Below, piece by piece: positions 52,801-61,243 of a stretch of DNA of 64,000 nt (positions within the stretch are counted from its first letter, which is position 1; every line of letters starts with the position of its first letter). Both the position numbers and the translations under genes were made by a program. Source of the stretch: Vidua macroura (lineage: Eukaryota; Chordata; Aves; Passeriformes; Viduidae); assembly GCF_024509145.1 (NCBI RefSeq), contig NC_071571.1:28197474-28261473 (forward strand). The letters run 5' to 3'. The notes beneath the pieces were generated by a model. It was given only the letters and a program-made list of their open reading frames with translations. It had not been told where the DNA came from and made no database searches.

Positions 52801-55733
52801 GCCCACACCTAACTATAAATACACATATTATGTTTGCTTTTCAAAAACTGATTGAAGTTTAATAGCAAGTCATAATTGAAATATTCATGGTCCCAAGCTA
52901 GCTTTGAAGTTAAATCCCTAAGTGGACAAAGTGGACTGCATATCTAATCTAAACTAAATGTTTCCCCTAGTTACTAATACCAGTGCAGTTTCACTAGTTA
53001 AAATAATTATTACAGAAAATAAATGCAAAAGCCACAGCACTTTAAGGGGCGTTTAATCCTGCTCAGAGCTAGGACATGATCTTGGCAATATCAGCTCCTC
53101 CACTACCTTCCACATCTTGCTTCAAGAGTTCATTTCTTCAAATCACCAAGCTGGTGATTTCTCGGCAAGAAAATTTTAACCCCACTGCTCCAGAACTGCT
53201 ACTGTTACTGAAGCTTCTTAAGTCTCCTTTTAATGTTTCAGTTTATCACAACTTTCAATTTAACAGTACAGATCTGTCTCAGCTTTAAAACCCCTTTCTC
53301 AATAAATGAAGCTATAAATAAAATGCCATTATTTTTTTCTACCTGGACTGCAGATTGTAACTGATTCACTGGAACACTTCAGTTTTCTTTACACACTTTG
53401 CACATCAGACACACACCCCTATCTATATCCAACTCCATAAATGAAATTTCTGTAGCAATGCAGAGTTTAGTTTAGATGCCTTTAAACTGAAGTGGCTGTG
53501 ACCCCCTTCATTGGTTTACACTTCTGTCCTCTTCATTTTTGTCTCAATTAAATGTACTAAACACTAAATCTATGATAGCTTGTCCATTCTCTCCCATGTA
53601 AAAATAACAAAAAAAAAAACCAAAAAAAAACAAAAAAAACAAACAAACAAACAAACAAAAAAAAATTAAGTAGATATTAAAAAAAAGAAATCAAGTGCTT
53701 TTGCCAGACTGCTGCCAGTAACGGGCACAGTACTGCACAGTTATAGACTATATAGAGCAAGTCATTATAATGGAGTTTGAAGGCAGGCTTGGATCTAGAG
53801 AAAACAGTCACAATTGTGCTACTTCTGCAGCAGTAGTTTCCCCATGGCTTTGGTTATGTTGATCTCCGTTCCTGTTTTGCAGAGCCCACAGCTACATACA
53901 TTATATCCAAGTATATGTCTGAAACTCCATAACCTTTGCCAGAGTAACTCTCCAGGAAGCTCTCTTGACCTTTACTTAAGATAAAGAAACCAACTGAAAT
54001 GAAGAAATAAATGTTCCTTTGATAATACTGCGCAAGCTGTGGCTAAGGAACTTTGAAACACACAGCATTAATAAAATAGCCATATTAGGAGAATTTCTTT
54101 ATCACCAAAAGCAGTGGCCAGCTTCAATGGGGCTTTTCATAGTCCACAAATTATTTTCCAAGAATCATTGACTTGTTGTGTAACGATAATTGTGGGTTAA
54201 TAGAAGCCCCAGTTGAACTTTGTACTCTTACACAAAGGCATATGCATGAATGACTATATTTGGACACAGATCCATATGTAAAGTAACATATCTGATTTTC
54301 AATTTATAGATTGTTTTGTCTTTTGTATTATAATTTAATTTTAAAAAAGTCTTTGAAGACAGAGGTTAAAAAAAAAAAACAACAAACCTCTGTTATAAAA
54401 GGCAATTTTCAAAGTTTAAAAGTGACCATGATTGTTGGTTAGCATATGTACAGGAACTTTGAGAGAAAAACTAATTTAAATTGTTGCTGTGTAGGGATAC
54501 TATCCTGCACAGCAACAATTCCAGGGGATTAAAAAAAAAAAGTGTGGGCTTTTTTTTGCCTCACAAGATGCTGTTATGAATACTCTTAAAACGGCTTCTT
54601 AATAACTGAAAAAAACAATCTAAAAGATTTATAGGAAAATTCAGTAAGTGTAAATTTATTTTTTTAGAAACAATTTAAATGCAATTCTTCCTAGTCTCTT
54701 TATATTAATCTTAATATTTCAGTATATGAATGCCTTGTTTAACAGCTATCTGGTTTAGTGAACTGCAGTAATTCACTCCAATAGGATAAACTATTTAAGT
54801 TATTTAGCAAAATGGAAAAGCTACCATGTGCTCTGCTACAATCAGCAGACACTGTTTAGAAGAGACCTCTGATGACTGGGAGAAGCCTTGCCATGAAGAA
54901 CAAAACTACAAAAAGAAGCTCCAAGAAGCCTGTGACTGTCAGATGTTTCTCATGCTATGTCCTTGCAATCATCCAATACCACAGAACATCAGGTACAGCA
55001 AAATGGAGCCAGCATTTAACAGAATAGGAGCATTTTAATAGGCAAAGGCAAGACTTGAGGAGTATAGGCTGATAAAAATAAGTTTAGACTCTAGTTAAGT
55101 AAGTAGAAAACAACGCAAAGTAACCAGCTTAACATAACTCCTGTTTTCAGCTATTAACTTGAAGGAAAATATTATTTGAGCAAGAAAATGCCACATGCTA
55201 AGACAACTTTAAAATGCTTCAGCTATGGTTGTATTTGATTGATTACGTGGATAATCTTATTTATTTATTCATACACAAAATGTGTTGAGCAGCCTCTGCT
55301 CAGCAGAGATGCATCCTACGTCCCACAGTATCTGATCTGTACTGGCTAAAAACCTCCTCTGCACATTCTACAGACAAAGAAACTCCTTCCACCTCCACAA
55401 CCTAAGTTTTTCCAGTCTTCCCTGGGGCTGTGGGTGGAAATGACAGGGAAGGGCCCCATGCTAAAAGTTATACCTTCAGCCCAAAGAAGTTCTTTTGGCT
55501 GCATGTCAAAATGCCACTTGCTTTATCTACTCATCACTAATGAGTAGATACACCGATGTTACTGATCAGCAAAAGGAGCTATCACATGACCACAATATGA
55601 CAACATAAATAACAAAGATGCCAATATAAATATACAAATAGGTATATTTCAAGAAAGTGATAATTTGTAGTATACTTACAACTTTCAGCCTGATAGTCTG
55701 GCACAAACTGCTCATCATTGTCAGGTACCTGAG
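5484..55733 (-). CDS. ETV1: ETV1 (ER81), PEA3-subfamily ETS transcription factor; nine coding exons, 5' end outside window
   Basis: Spliced minus-strand gene; the range spans first visible exon to stop and includes introns. Exons in transcript order are 55733-55680, 35290-35161, 33609-33421, 29619-29372, 17519-17451, 15174-15106, 12067-11898, 8385-8284 and 5705-5484. Codon phases join correctly at every junction and total 1253 nt; adding the 181 nt expected for missing residues 1-60 gives 1434 nt, exactly a 477-residue protein plus stop, the usual ETV1 length. The family is a nuclear sequence-specific activator that binds GGAA/T sites downstream of Ras/MAPK signalling and acts in neuron, heart and muscle-spindle development. 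ETV4 and ETV5 are the alternatives, but the last 70 residues and the linker match ETV1 closely. The acidic N-terminal activation domain is mostly outside the window. One splice donor (after 17451) is anomalous. Confidence 0.96.
5706..8283 (-). other. ETV1: ETV1 intron between recognition-helix exon and last exon
   Basis: 2578-nt intron with GT (8283-8282) and AG (5707-5706) ends. It contains a T tract at 7112-7125 and a perfect inverted repeat at 7855-7885. No other gene or clear transposon is seen. Confidence 0.9.
7855..7885. repeat. Perfect 14-bp inverted repeat with 3-base loop
   Basis: Arms aatagtatgggtat (7855-7868) and atacccatactatt (7872-7885) are exact reverse complements around gtt. 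Located in an ETV1 intron; could extrude a hairpin or be a quasi-palindrome mutation product. Confidence 0.95.
8284..8385 (-). CDS. ETV1: ETV1 exon: ETS recognition helix
   Basis: A 102-nt phase-0 exon encoding 34 residues (371-404), from VARRWGIQKNRPAM to YYYEKGIMQK. It carries the ETS recognition helix, NYDKLSRSLRYYY, whose two arginines contact the GGAA core, and the third conserved ETS tryptophan (RRWG). Acceptor CAG precedes 8385 and donor GT is at 8283-8282. The sequence is identical to human ETV1 as far as I can recall, as expected for the DNA-reading helix. Confidence 0.97.
8386..11897 (-). other. ETV1: ETV1 intron inside the ETS domain
   Basis: 3512-nt intron with canonical ends. 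It holds unremarkable AT-rich sequence; the short open frames around 9232-10242 have no recognisable domains and overlap on both strands. Confidence 0.9.
11898..12067 (-). CDS. ETV1: ETV1 exon: SUMO site, S334 and first half of ETS domain
   Basis: 170 nt, entered in phase 1 (GT completes Gly314) and ending on a complete codon at Glu370. It encodes the SUMO consensus VKQEP (Lys317; isoleucine in human), the RRGS334 basophilic-kinase site, and the start of the ETS domain: SLQLWQFLVALLDD, then IAWTGRGMEFKLIEPEE, with the first two conserved tryptophans. Acceptor AG is at 12069-12068 and donor GT at 11897-11896. Confidence 0.97.
12068..15105 (-). other. ETV1: ETV1 intron upstream of the first ETS exon
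   Basis: 3038-nt intron, canonical ends. I see no gene, RNA gene or clear repeat beyond short A-rich runs. Confidence 0.9.
15106..15174 (-). CDS. ETV1: ETV1 linker exon upstream of the ETS domain
   Basis: A 69-nt exon that completes Gly291 and encodes CMYEKGPRQFYDDTCVVPEK followed by FD, ending with the first base of Gly314. It belongs to the inhibitory linker just N-terminal to the ETS domain. Human has Phe where this copy has Tyr after CM. The acceptor (acccacag, AG at 15176-15175) and the donor GT at 15105-15104 are canonical. The exon starts with GC, so it needs a single G from the exon before it; this matters for the donor anomaly at 17451. Confidence 0.95.
15175..17450 (-). other. ETV1: ETV1 intron containing a decayed CR1 LINE
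   Basis: 2276-nt intron if the upstream exon ends at 17451. The acceptor side is canonical (AG 15176-15175), but the donor side reads TT. About 750 bases in the middle are a minus-strand CR1 relic (separate entry). Confidence 0.85.
15650..16410 (-). mobile_element. Decayed CR1 LINE fragment, reverse-transcriptase region
   Basis: Translating the minus strand, with stops and frameshifts, gives blocks in the order expected of a CR1 ORF2. First comes QHNFTE.RSCQI (family QHGFTKGKSCLTNL). Then KTWPTDRSKRG (family KNWLTGRSQRV). Then SGVLLFNTFSKDM (family SGVPQGS...LLFNIFINDL, with the middle lost). Then KDFEV (family KDLGV), and last ALVR with a Cys 8 residues on, matching the family ALVRPHLEYC. 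The colinear order makes chance resemblance unlikely. It is old and inactive. Edges are approximate. Confidence 0.75.
17451..17519 (-). CDS. ETV1: ETV1 linker exon (EVPSCHSIYMRQEG...), with abnormal donor site
   Basis: Encodes Glu268 (its last two bases) to Glu290 plus one base: EVPSCHSIYMRQEGFLAHPN then RTE. The acceptor is normal (tctcctttcag, AG at 17521-17520). The in-frame end is G17451, which must be followed by a donor; the intron there starts TTAAGT, not GT. The only GT at the junction begins one base earlier (GAA|GTTAAG, 17451-17450) and would give a 68-nt exon and a frameshift. Skipping the exon keeps frame because it is 69 nt long. Length and residues match the ETV1 family, so the exon identity itself is secure; only its usability in this sequence is in doubt. 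Confidence 0.9.
19913..19930. repeat. A tract
   Basis: About 18 A followed by caaaccaaaaaac. Simple low-complexity sequence in the 11.9-kb intron. Confidence 0.9.
20144..20225. repeat. Near-perfect 46-47-bp direct repeat
   Basis: catgt, an A run, then tgccttctcatccaggactg and tcaca occurs at 20144 and again at 20191. The copies differ by one A in the run and by a small change at the end. A tandem duplication within an ETV1 intron. Confidence 0.9.
29372..29619 (-). CDS. ETV1: ETV1 exon: S191/S216 phosphosites and two SUMO motifs
   Basis: 248 nt covering Arg185 (last base) to the first base of Glu268. Visible landmarks in order: FRRQLSEP (Ser191) and QRQMSEP (Ser216), the twin RSK/MSK/PKA-type sites known in ETV1; FKQE (Lys228) and IKQEP (Lys257), both SUMO consensus sites. 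The numbering falls exactly on the known human positions when counted from the exon lengths, so there are no indels up to here. Acceptor AG 29621-29620, donor GT 29371-29370. If the exon 17451-17519 were skipped, the junction would read DS-G-CMYEK in frame. Confidence 0.97.
29620..33420 (-). other. ETV1: ETV1 intron containing a short CR1 3' fragment
   Basis: 3801-nt intron with canonical ends. A short CR1 tail lies at 33070-33160. No other gene seen. Confidence 0.9.
33070..33160 (-). mobile_element. CR1 LINE 3'-end fragment
   Basis: The plus strand reads atcacagaactatagaag, then caggttgaaagaccatcagg and tccaacct, then gtgggaaagggaccctagatg and agattatcc. This is the reverse complement of the CR1 3' UTR common in birds (tcatagaat...ggttggaaggacc...tccaacc...). 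It is heavily diverged. CR1 copies are typically 5'-truncated, which fits the short length. Confidence 0.7.
33421..33609 (-). CDS. ETV1: ETV1 exon: Ser/Thr/Pro-rich central region
   Basis: 189 nt, completing Ser122 and running to the first two bases of Arg185. Encodes AYDQKPQVGMRPSN, then a run rich in Ser-Pro and Thr-Pro pairs (PPTPSSTPVSPLHHASPN) that offers MAPK-type phosphorylation sites, then PPSQSLQDNSFPMDH. Substitutions relative to human cluster in the second half, where the family is known to be loose. Acceptor AG at 33611-33610, donor GT at 33420-33419. Predicted unstructured. Confidence 0.96.
33610..35160 (-). other. ETV1: 1.55-kb ETV1 intron
   Basis: 1551-nt intron with canonical ends (GT 35160-35159, AG 33611-33610). 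Nothing else recognised. Confidence 0.9.
35161..35290 (-). CDS. ETV1: ETV1 exon with SUMO site K89
   Basis: A 130-nt exon that is too short and too split to show as an open frame starting with Met. It completes Leu79 and encodes AFHGLPVKIKKEPHSPCSE, then LGSACSQEQPFKFSYGEK and CLYNV, ending with two bases of Ser122. IKKEP contains the Lys89 SUMO consensus. Human has IS where this copy has LG, and L where this has V. Acceptor ctctttccag (AG at 35292-35291); donor GT at 35160-35159. Both codon phases agree with the neighbouring exons. Confidence 0.95.
46801..46880. repeat. Compound TG/TA/CA microsatellite
   Basis: A short TG-rich lead (tgtatgtgtgtatg) is followed by alternating TA runs broken by two ACA units, then a CA run of about 11 repeats ending near 46879. 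Typical dinucleotide microsatellite; likely length-polymorphic. Confidence 0.95.
49897..49995 (-). mobile_element. Possible MIR-type (CORE) SINE relic
   Basis: The plus strand aligns by eye to the reverse complement of the MIR 3' half: a purine-rich start (ccagaaacaaag), then gttaagcaacatgcccaagg, tcatgcaaagct, and then agagcccagactct. The gttaag.acttgcccaaggtcacacagct signature is characteristic of MIR. The call rests on one well-matching block of about 50 bases. Confidence 0.5.
51403..51428. repeat. (AAAAG)n microsatellite
   Basis: Five pentanucleotide units aaaag, the last one with an extra A. Simple repeat in the 20-kb intron. Confidence 0.85.
53608..53665. repeat. A-rich and (AAAC)n repeat
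   Basis: A runs broken by single or double C, then four to five AAAC units, then a further A run. Simple low-complexity sequence in the 20-kb intron. Confidence 0.9.
54479..54520. repeat. Long near-perfect hairpin in the 20-kb intron
   Basis: The outer 13 bases aattgttgctgtg and cacagcaacaatt are exact reverse complements. The inner tagggata and tatcctg continue the stem with one mismatch and one bulge, leaving a loop of about one base. The stem is therefore about 20 bp. Confidence 0.9.
55680..55733 (-). CDS. ETV1: ETV1 54-nt cassette exon carrying two VPD motifs
   Basis: Completes Ala61 and encodes QVPDNDEQFVPDYQAES plus the first base of Leu79. The acceptor is ttcttcag (AG at 55735-55734) and the donor GT is at 55679-55678, in the strong context GTT|gtaagt. 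A second AG five bases downstream (before GTACCTG) would break the frame. The exon lies at the end of the acidic activation domain. Its two VPD motifs are the type bound by the COP1 ubiquitin ligase. Its length is a multiple of three, so skipping is frame-neutral; ETV1 isoforms lacking an 18-residue exon here are known in mammals. Confidence 0.95.
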
Positions 55734-56557
55734 CTGAAGAAAGGAAAATAAAAACAAAACAATCAAAAAACAAGAATTAAAATACACCATTAAAGCATAA
55801 ACAAAGATTCTTGTGCTTAATTTAAAGCACAGCCAAATTTAAAATTATGATTTTTTGTTTCTTCATTGTTGAGTATGAAAATAAGACAAGCGCATCATTT
55901 TAATATCAGATAAACCCTGGGGTGAAGCTGTGTGGTGCAGTGTGAGTCCAGAGAAGTCTCGGCACAGAACAATGGGAATGGGAGGATGTGGGGACTCACT
56001 GGTCCTGCCTCACTCCCTGTACCAGGATCTGGACCTACCAAGCCACTGGTAAAACTCATTAGTGCTTATTTTCAAAGTATCTGCACATAAAGTCCACCTA
56101 AAATCCACATAAAACCAAATCCCACTGATTAACACTAATGCTTCTTTAACCTGAAACTACCACACCTTCGGCTTACTTAAAAGTGATTCCAATTGTTCGT
56201 GGCAGTCAGCCAGCACAGTAGGGATTTTCTGTTATTGTTTTAAATATTCAAAAAGAACTACTTTACCAGACCACAGAATTCCTGGTTCAATGACAACATT
56301 TCAGACATCAAAAAAGTTTTACTTAAAACAAAAATCACGATTAACATCCATTTGCCTTTTGTAAGATCGTCTTTGCTTTTAGGAAACTTCCATCACAAAC
56401 CTGAGCTATTAAATACAATCATTTCACGGTCTGCTGATAGATAATTTTGCTCCTCTGGTACCACATTTCCTTTTCATTGTATATCTAAGACATTATCCAT
56501 CTCTCAAACTGTGTGGTAAACTCATTTAAACCATTTAAGCTGAAATAGTACTAAACG

Positions 56558-56738
56558 TTTATTATAGATGAATACATTCAAATAAGTGCAGAACATTACA
56601 CAGAAGCAGTGTCCTCGGAGCATGACTGTTTCTGGTACATCAAGAGAGATCCAGCTTATCTTCGTTTAACTTCGTCATCTTTTCCTCAACATCCACACTA
56701 ACTGGAATCGCCACAGCAAAGCTGCGTAAAATTCTCGT
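56558..56738 (-). other. Unidentified short open frame with downstream polyadenylation hexamer
   Basis: Minus-strand frame of 32 codons at 56738-56643, closed by TGA at 56642-56640 and bounded upstream by a TAA at 56741-56739. It reads FAVAIPVSVDVEEKMTK then LNEDKLDLS. An AATAAA follows 77 bases later (56563-56558). The residue composition looks more protein-like than nearby frames and the segment has several CpGs. It could be the 3' end of an old processed pseudogene, an unannotated terminal exon, or chance. I do not recognise the family. Confidence 0.25.
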
Positions 56739-59106
56739 TTAGAAATACTTTCCAGAGTTCTTGTCCAAAGACAAGCAAATAATTCATATGATCTTAATTA
56801 AAAGTTAACATCTGCCATGATCTGGTTACCCAACAAGATTTGAAAGGTAAATGATGTTTATATAATCATTTATCGAAACTGTGACTATCAAATGTTCTTA
56901 AATAGATTAGTTGATAAAATGTGACTTTCGTGCCCTTCGGAACACTTTCTAGTATAGGAAATGCATATTCCCCATTATATATGTGCAATTTCTACTAGTT
57001 TTTATATCATTTGTTTGAATTAAAAATATATATTTAATTTAAATTACTCACAATTATTTTGAATGTGCATTACAGTGCTCTTTATGGACCAGATCTCCAC
57101 TCCTTTACTCAGGAAATATTTGTAATGACTTAACTGGAATTTTTCTTTTCCTGGGTAAAGAGTTCAGAATCAGGCTCATAATACTGAAAAATTATTTGCT
57201 CTGGGTTTTAAAATAAAATTAAAATCCTACTGTCTTAATTGCAGCAAATACCCCTTAAAAAATGACCTTGGAAATGTGCAAATACAGATTTTAAAAGACG
57301 TGTGAGATAAATACACTAAGTGTAATTAGTCTTACTTTGAAAAAAAAATAGCTACTGTTGCTTTGTTGTTTGGGTTTCTAATTAAAAAAAAAAAAAACTG
57401 AACAAAAATCAAACCTAACAGTAACCCATCCTTTTAGAATAAGTCAGTAATTTTGAGGACATATTGGCTCCTCGAAGTTTGAAGTTGTATAAAACACTAT
57501 CAACCCAAATATTCCCAGTATTTTGATGCATTCAATTTCTTTTTCTTCCAGAGAAACCACAGAAGTTTTACCAAGAATGAACTCAGGGATAGGATGAGCC
57601 CAAATACTAACACTCTGCAATTTCTGACATTTCATGCAATTGACTACACGTAACTGTTTGGCATTTTCCTTACAAAAATGCCAACTATTTGACTGTCACA
57701 GAAAAATCTGATTATGAATCAAGGTCTTCTGCTTAAAAATCAGTTCCTAAGATTTCTAATATTTCCACTTGTTTTTGAAGCATCTGTGAGTACATTCAGA
57801 GTTAAAGTAATTTAATCAAGTAACTTCTTGTTTACAGAAGACACATCCCACACAATTTTCTTAAGCCACCCATCATTTTCAAATGCAGCAAGGAGACTAG
57901 CAGAATTAATTTTTTTAACATGCACCTGCATTTTATATATACATGTATATGTAGATATATATATAAAAATTTGTGAATCTAGGATATCTTTAAAAGCCTC
58001 AAAGAAAACAAAAGCCCCGTCTGTTTAAATAATGAGGCTGCATTTAGTGGTTGAAGAACAGGGATAGAAATCTCATATAACTTTCCAGAGAGTCCTCTGT
58101 GCACTGGACAGCTTCACCAGTACTTCATTATGGTTTTATCAGTTTAATTTCACTTAGTCCAGAAAAAATCTGTTGTAGAGATTTATATATATATCAGTAA
58201 GTAAGGTCCTTTTGTTTTCCCCCAGCCATAGTACTCTATGAAAAAAATAAAATATATCTGATTGAACTGTCATAGAAACCACTACGTTACTGCCATTACC
58301 CCTGATTTGCTCTTGTTTATGAAGTAAATAAGAATAATGTACTTTATTCGTGGATCCCCAAAATTTATGAAGGTGTATTTAATAGAGACGGAGCACATCA
58401 TTTTATCGGTACGCTAGAAACAGGTGGAGACTATGCTGTCAAAATTTACTTTCAATGCAATATTAACATAGCCTTAAAAGCCTCTATAGAGAAAGGAACA
58501 GCTCAAGTTAAAGAGTGTTTTAAACCCTACTAAATATAAACAAAACAAATAACAGCATCCAAAACATTCAAACTAGGAATATGCATTTCCACCTGGAATG
58601 CAAATTTAGTAGCATCAGTACCTTAGAAATGAGCCCACAAGCCTATATGGAGAAATCAAAAGGACCTTCTAACTGGTAGAAATGAGTACTTCTTTCTTTC
58701 ACTTAATCTGATATTATTCCTAAACAAGCAAAACTGAAACTTGCATATGATCATACTGCTGAAATGCAAGCACTCATCGTCATACAGAGACTCCTTCCAG
58801 CAGCATCTTGCTGTGAGATGCTTTATCATGGGATACATCATCCCATTGCTCAAGCAGAGGAGGGCTTTTGTACCTGGATTTTGGATATTTACAGGTAGAT
58901 TTTGCAGCAAATTAAATAGGCAGGTAAAGACACTTCAACATGAATGTCTGAAAGGAAAACGTAACTTGCAGTATCACAACTGTCTACACATTTATATACA
59001 TAGGCCATTCATTTCCTCTTTTATTCATAAATACTGCAACTTAGCAAGGTCGCCATAAAAACTTCTATTAACGTACACAACACACAATGCAGAAATCAGC
59101 AAAACT

Positions 59107-59122
59107 TTTTTTTTTTTTTTTT
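59107..59122. repeat. T tract
   Basis: About 16 T in the upstream intron; no associated element seen. Confidence 0.85.
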
Positions 59123-61206
59123 ACTTTGCCATTCAGAGGGAAATTGAAAAAAAGATATCTGAAATGATCACCCATCTGAATGAGAACATTTCCTTGAGCT
59201 ACTTAATTACGGGGGTCTGAGCAGGCAAGTATATTCCAAAAGACTGATAAAAGATTTTGAAGGATATTAAGCACGTGGCTTTTACTGCTTATAGCAGAAG
59301 CAGCTACATGAGTTCATTCTACATTCAGAGCCATCAAGTCTCAGGCTCCTGAAGCAGACATCTGCAGCATAAGCTATCCAACTCAGCCTAGAATATTACC
59401 AAAAGTTTTTGTTTGTTTTTTTTTTTCCTTCTGACTATAGCTATAATGTCTCAAGAGGATTTGGAAAGCATGCATAAATTTAAATTACGATCTTGAAGAT
59501 CTTACCAGTTTAAGTTTTACAGTTTCACTACCTCTGATATATGCAAACATTCACAGCACAAAAATACTTAATACTTGTCTGTAGTTTTTAAAGCTTTAAA
59601 CACTCTTTGAAAGGCTGAACTGACAGCTCATTTTGCAAAGGCAAAGCAATTTGGAGGGAAAAAATAGTTTAGAACTCGGGCCTGTTAGCTTGCTTTCATT
59701 GCAAGTAAACAAAAAGTCCCCATTAACAAGCATCCAGGACAAAAGGAGTTAATATTTAATTAAAACCAGCTCTATCCACTGTAACAATGACCTGGAGCCA
59801 AACAAGGCAGAAGATGTATGAGTCATTCTTTCTGCCAGTGAATGAGACAGCTGATCTCCGAAGCAATTCCTCAAGACAAGCAGTCAGAACTGGAGTTCTG
59901 CCTCCATTCACAAAAACACAGTCCAGCATGAACCATGTGGCCCCAACCACAAGCTTTTCATGTCACACCCTTCCAGAAAGCTACAGCAAAGTAAACTTGA
60001 ACTTTAGGCATAAACACAGCGATTTCACTGCTTTGTCTCAAGATGCAGCACAGACCTGCTGAGGAACGTTATTTAATAAATGAAAAGTTAAGCAAACTAT
60101 AAAGGGCTTAAACTTAACTCTTCCTTCTCCCACTCACAAACTGCTTCCAAAAGCTCAGCTGCACTCCAGAGAAAGGTGTTCCTCTTAAAAAAAAAAAAAA
60201 AAAACCTAAAAAAAACACTTAAAAAAAAAAATGGAAACTGTCCAGAAAAACAAGAAGCTGAAAATGCTTCACTTAAAACTTTATTTTGGGTAGCAGAACA
60301 CTTCCTGCAGTACTGTGTGCTCTGACCTCATGCTTCACTTTTAGAGCTAAGAGCAATTAGTTTTAAAATATCCATCATTTATTCAAAGTGGCAAAAGAAA
60401 TTTAAATTGACAGGAAATTCTATATGAGCAGTAGTATTTTGGCCTCAGCTAAAATAAGACTTTGGGCCTCAACAGTAATGGATCTATTGAGTTTTCTTTG
60501 ATTCATTGTCAGTTCTGAATATCTGAAAGATGGGCTAAATTGTAAGTATTCCTGCAAGAGCTGGGGTGGGGGGATGTTGGCTGGTGGCTGTACTTTTTCC
60601 ACAGGAACAAATGTTTCTAACAAAGAAGTGTTGGGAAAGTAAATCAGTGATAAATTTCAAGATGGTAAAAAATATTGTTTCCCATAAGCACTGGATTTGC
60701 TGTCAAAACAACCCCAAACCCTTTTTACATAACGTGAGATGCTCTGACTAATAAACTTAAATACACTTCAAAACTAGCTCCAGATCTCAAAATTCTTCCT
60801 TATGTGAATAATCCCTAGGAATATGAAGATGGGTTTGCAGAATCTGCTCTTCATTTGCTGCTATACTAAAAATGAGAAAAAAAGTTAGCTTTAAAAGGAG
60901 TACTCACATTTAATATTTTGCGACATGCCTCATGGTTAGCAAACCCCTCTCTGCTTTTGAAAATTATGATTTGAGTAAAATTATTTGCTTTACTAGCAAA
61001 CAAGAAAAACACGAAAAAGTTTATTACTATGCAGACTTTCAGACTTGTAGATTTTTGGTGGGTTTATTTCTTTTGGATTTTTATTTTAATAAAATCCCCT
61101 TCCCTTCTTTTTGCCTAATCTGTTCTTTTTTTGTTTGTTTGTTTTTTGTGCAGATATTTATGATCATGAGCTGTATTAGAAAATCAAATCAGATCACTAT
61201 AGTCCA

Positions 61207-61207
<1 letters not shown>

Positions 61208-61241
<34 letters not shown>
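61208..61241. repeat. A34 homopolymer
   Basis: 34 consecutive A in the upstream intron. Could be the tail of an old plus-strand retrocopy, but no AATAAA or recognisable coding sequence lies in the 200 bases before it. Confidence 0.95.

Positions 61242-61243
<2 letters not shown>

Larger units (their letters stand above)
35291..55679 (-). other. ETV1: 20.4-kb ETV1 intron
   Basis: 20389-nt intron, the largest in the window, with GT at 55679-55678 and AG at 35292-35291. It contains a TA/CA microsatellite (46801-46880), a MIR-like relic (about 49897-49995), an AAAAG repeat (51403-51428), an A/C-rich repeat (53608-53665), a strong hairpin (54479-54520) and a comparatively GC-rich stretch with overlapping open frames (about 44170-45080). 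No second gene is supported. Confidence 0.9.

Noticed and set aside
55735..55780. Extension of the 54-nt exon upstream as an initiating frame (MFFDCFVF...)
   Set aside because: The residues before AQVPD are intron sequence ending in a good acceptor; the phase needed is G|CT from an earlier exon.
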